In this document: one piece after another, positions 62,940 to 64,000 of the stretch
Numbering within the stretch: position 1 is the first letter of the stretch
Layout of the letters: each line of letters opens with the position of its first letter
Source: Actinoplanes campanulatus
GTDB lineage: Bacteria; Actinomycetota; Actinomycetes; Mycobacteriales; Micromonosporaceae
Direction of reading: 5' to 3'
DNA length: 64,000 nt
Assembly: GCF_014647795.1 (NCBI RefSeq)
Contig: NZ_BMPW01000004.1
Coordinates: forward strand, 372,001-436,000
Notes under the pieces: model-generated
Database searches by the model: none
Seen by the model: the letters and a program-made list of their open reading frames with translations, nothing else
Told to the model about the DNA's origin: nothing
Translations under genes and position numbers: made by a program

Positions 62940-64000
62940 CTAAGCGCGGCGTGCCCGGCAGAGCAGGATCGCGGCGTAGCCGTGGGAACCGCGCTGCGCT
63001 GTCGGTATGACCTCGATCCCCTCGTTCACCGGCTCGAAATCGGGCCGCAGGGCCGCTCGGAGGTCGCGTTCATCGATGTCGGCGCCGGGGAAGGTCTTGC
63101 CGCCGACCGTGTAGCCACGGCACCGGCGCAGCGCCGCGGTGAGGAAGAGGCCGCCCGGCTGCACCAGGCCGGTGATGTGGCGCATGAACAGTTCCCACGT
63201 GGCGCGGTCGCCGGTCGCCGAGTCCGCGCAGTAGGCACTGACCACCGTCGGGTAGCTCCGGTTCACCGGACGAGGATGGTGGGCGTCCACCCGTACAAGA
63301 ATGGTGATCTTTGCCCTGGTCAGGTCTTCGCGCGCGGTGATCTCGTCGTCGGTCGGACAGGTGTTGCCCTCACACTGCAGGGTGTAGCGGACGAACGGCC
63401 GCCAGTCGTGGGCGCCCGGCGCACGCTCGATCCACCGCCGGATCTCGGCCAGGTTCTCCGGCAGATAGTCACCCAGATGGATCTCGGATGCCGTCTCGGC
63501 GCACGCGAACACGTGGTGGAGGGTCGGACCGGTCCCGAAGTACAGGATCGGCTGATCGCGTTCGGCGTGGCGCATCGCGTCGACGAGGAACGCGATCGTG
63601 GCGATCTCGTCCGGTTCGACGGTGCGGTAGTAGTCGGTGAGGTACTCGGCCGGCACCCAGTCGGTGTCGAACGACGCATGTCCGCGATCCCGGCCGAGAA
63701 CGGTCCGGGTGAGGCGGGCGAGTGCGCCTTCGTAGCACGCGGCGCCGAGGTTGGCGCCGGCGAGGAAGACGAGTGCCTCGTCGGTGGTGATCGAGTCGGT
63801 CGTGACGGCGGCGCCGAATGCGGCCAGGTAGTACGGCACCTCCTTGGCGACCTCGGTGCCGGTGTACGCCACGGCGGCGGCCAGCCGGGCGGCGCGCCCA
63901 CCGCCGAACCGGCGCCGGGCGACGTCGTACGCCAGCTTGGACAGCACGTTGGTGCTCGCCCCCGTCGCCGCCAGCAGACTCCCGTTCGCTCGCAGGTTGG
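62940..64000 (-). CDS. NNMT/PNMT-type methyltransferase with N-terminal extension (5' end outside window)
   Basis: SAM-dependent methyltransferase of the NNMT/PNMT/TEMT type. It shows LYFGTGPTLHHVFAC, EIHLGDYLPENLAEIRRW, and the C-terminal LVQPGGLFLTAALRRCRGY with GGKTFPGADIDERDL. Methylation of an amine is likely; the substrate is unknown. The frame stays open and coding-like to the window edge (NLRANGSLLAATGASTN before the GTG at 63947), so the start lies outside. The segment ahead of the methyltransferase domain (GTEVAKEVPYYLAAFGAAV, LVFLAGANLGAACYEGAL) is hydrophobic and may be a separate fused module. Confidence 0.75.
   Translation of the reverse strand, partial: NLRANGSLLAATGASTNVLSKLAYDVARRRFGGGRAARLAAAVAYTGTEVAKEVPYYLAAFGAAVTTDSITTDEALVFLAGANLGAACYEGALARLTRTVLGRDRGHASFDTDWVPAEYLTDYYRTVEPDEIATIAFLVDAMRHAERDQPILYFGTGPTLHHVFACAETASEIHLGDYLPENLAEIRRWIERAPGAHDWRPFVRYTLQCEGNTCPTDDEITAREDLTRAKITILVRVDAHHPRPVNRSYPTVVSAYCADSATGDRATWELFMRHITGLVQPGGLFLTAALRRCRGYTVGGKTFPGADIDERDLRAALRPDFEPVNEGIEVIPTAQRGSHGYAAILLCRARRA

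Overview
The window is high-GC actinomycete chromosome. Genes use GTG/TTG as well as ATG starts, have GGAGG-type ribosome binding sites, are packed with 1-4 nt stop/start overlaps, and end in long GC-rich hairpins. The many secreted glycanases carrying CBM2 and ricin-type (CBM13) modules, a class Ia ribonucleotide reductase behind a cobalamin riboswitch, and a ClgR-type regulator beside a clpP pair fit a soil Micromonosporaceae-like organism (Actinoplanes/Micromonospora type). The genus is an inference.

Layout. 0-1.3 kb: secreted GH10 xylanase. 1.4-7.0 kb: operon of two large dynamin-like GTPases and a small membrane protein. 7.1-17.8 kb: arabinoxylan/galactan-degrading block (GH43-lectin, CE1 esterase-CBM2, then GH27, GH43-CBM6 and GH62-CBM2 in one operon, then GH10-CBM13). 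17.9-25.8 kb: sugar-acid catabolism and uptake (fructosamine-kinase-like protein, IlvD/Edd dehydratase, SMP-30 lactonase, an ABC importer whose two permeases are fused in one chain, its lipoprotein, an IclR regulator with a perfect palindromic operator). 25.8-30.8 kb: FAD monooxygenase-MarR pair, sugar dehydrogenase with a CebR-like operator, FMN reductase, beta-lactamase-like hydrolase. 30.9-37.8 kb: LacI regulator, GH16 lichenase and a frameshifted GH26 gene each preceded by a GGAAGCGCTTCC operator, CBM2-metalloprotease, CBM2-pectate lyase, plus gene remnants.

38.5-48.5 kb is the accessory part: a CHAT protease-STAND NTPase-TPR protein coupled to a small membrane protein, several uncharacterised or immunity-like genes, transposase remnants and a large TPR protein that stops where a CHAT domain would normally follow. 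48.6-51.8 kb: MerR/ene-reductase pair, a second sugar dehydrogenase and a tiny gene for a secreted peptide. 52.0-53.6 kb: ClgR/PopR-like regulator convergent with two clpP genes, one of which lacks the catalytic aspartate. 53.8-58.0 kb: ArsR regulator, candidate NrdR boxes, cobalamin riboswitch, nrdA-nrdB. 58.0-64.0 kb: a 1618-residue kinase/STAND/GAF/histidine-kinase fusion and a methyltransferase running off the right edge.

Functionally, the secreted enzymes would debranch and cut arabinoxylan, mannan, mixed-linkage glucan and pectin. The ABC importer, lactonase and dehydratase would then take up and oxidise a released sugar or sugar acid. LacI-, IclR- and CGAAA-box-type operators seen in the DNA suggest separate substrate-specific control of each block. 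I saw no tRNA, rRNA, CRISPR array or intact insertion sequence.
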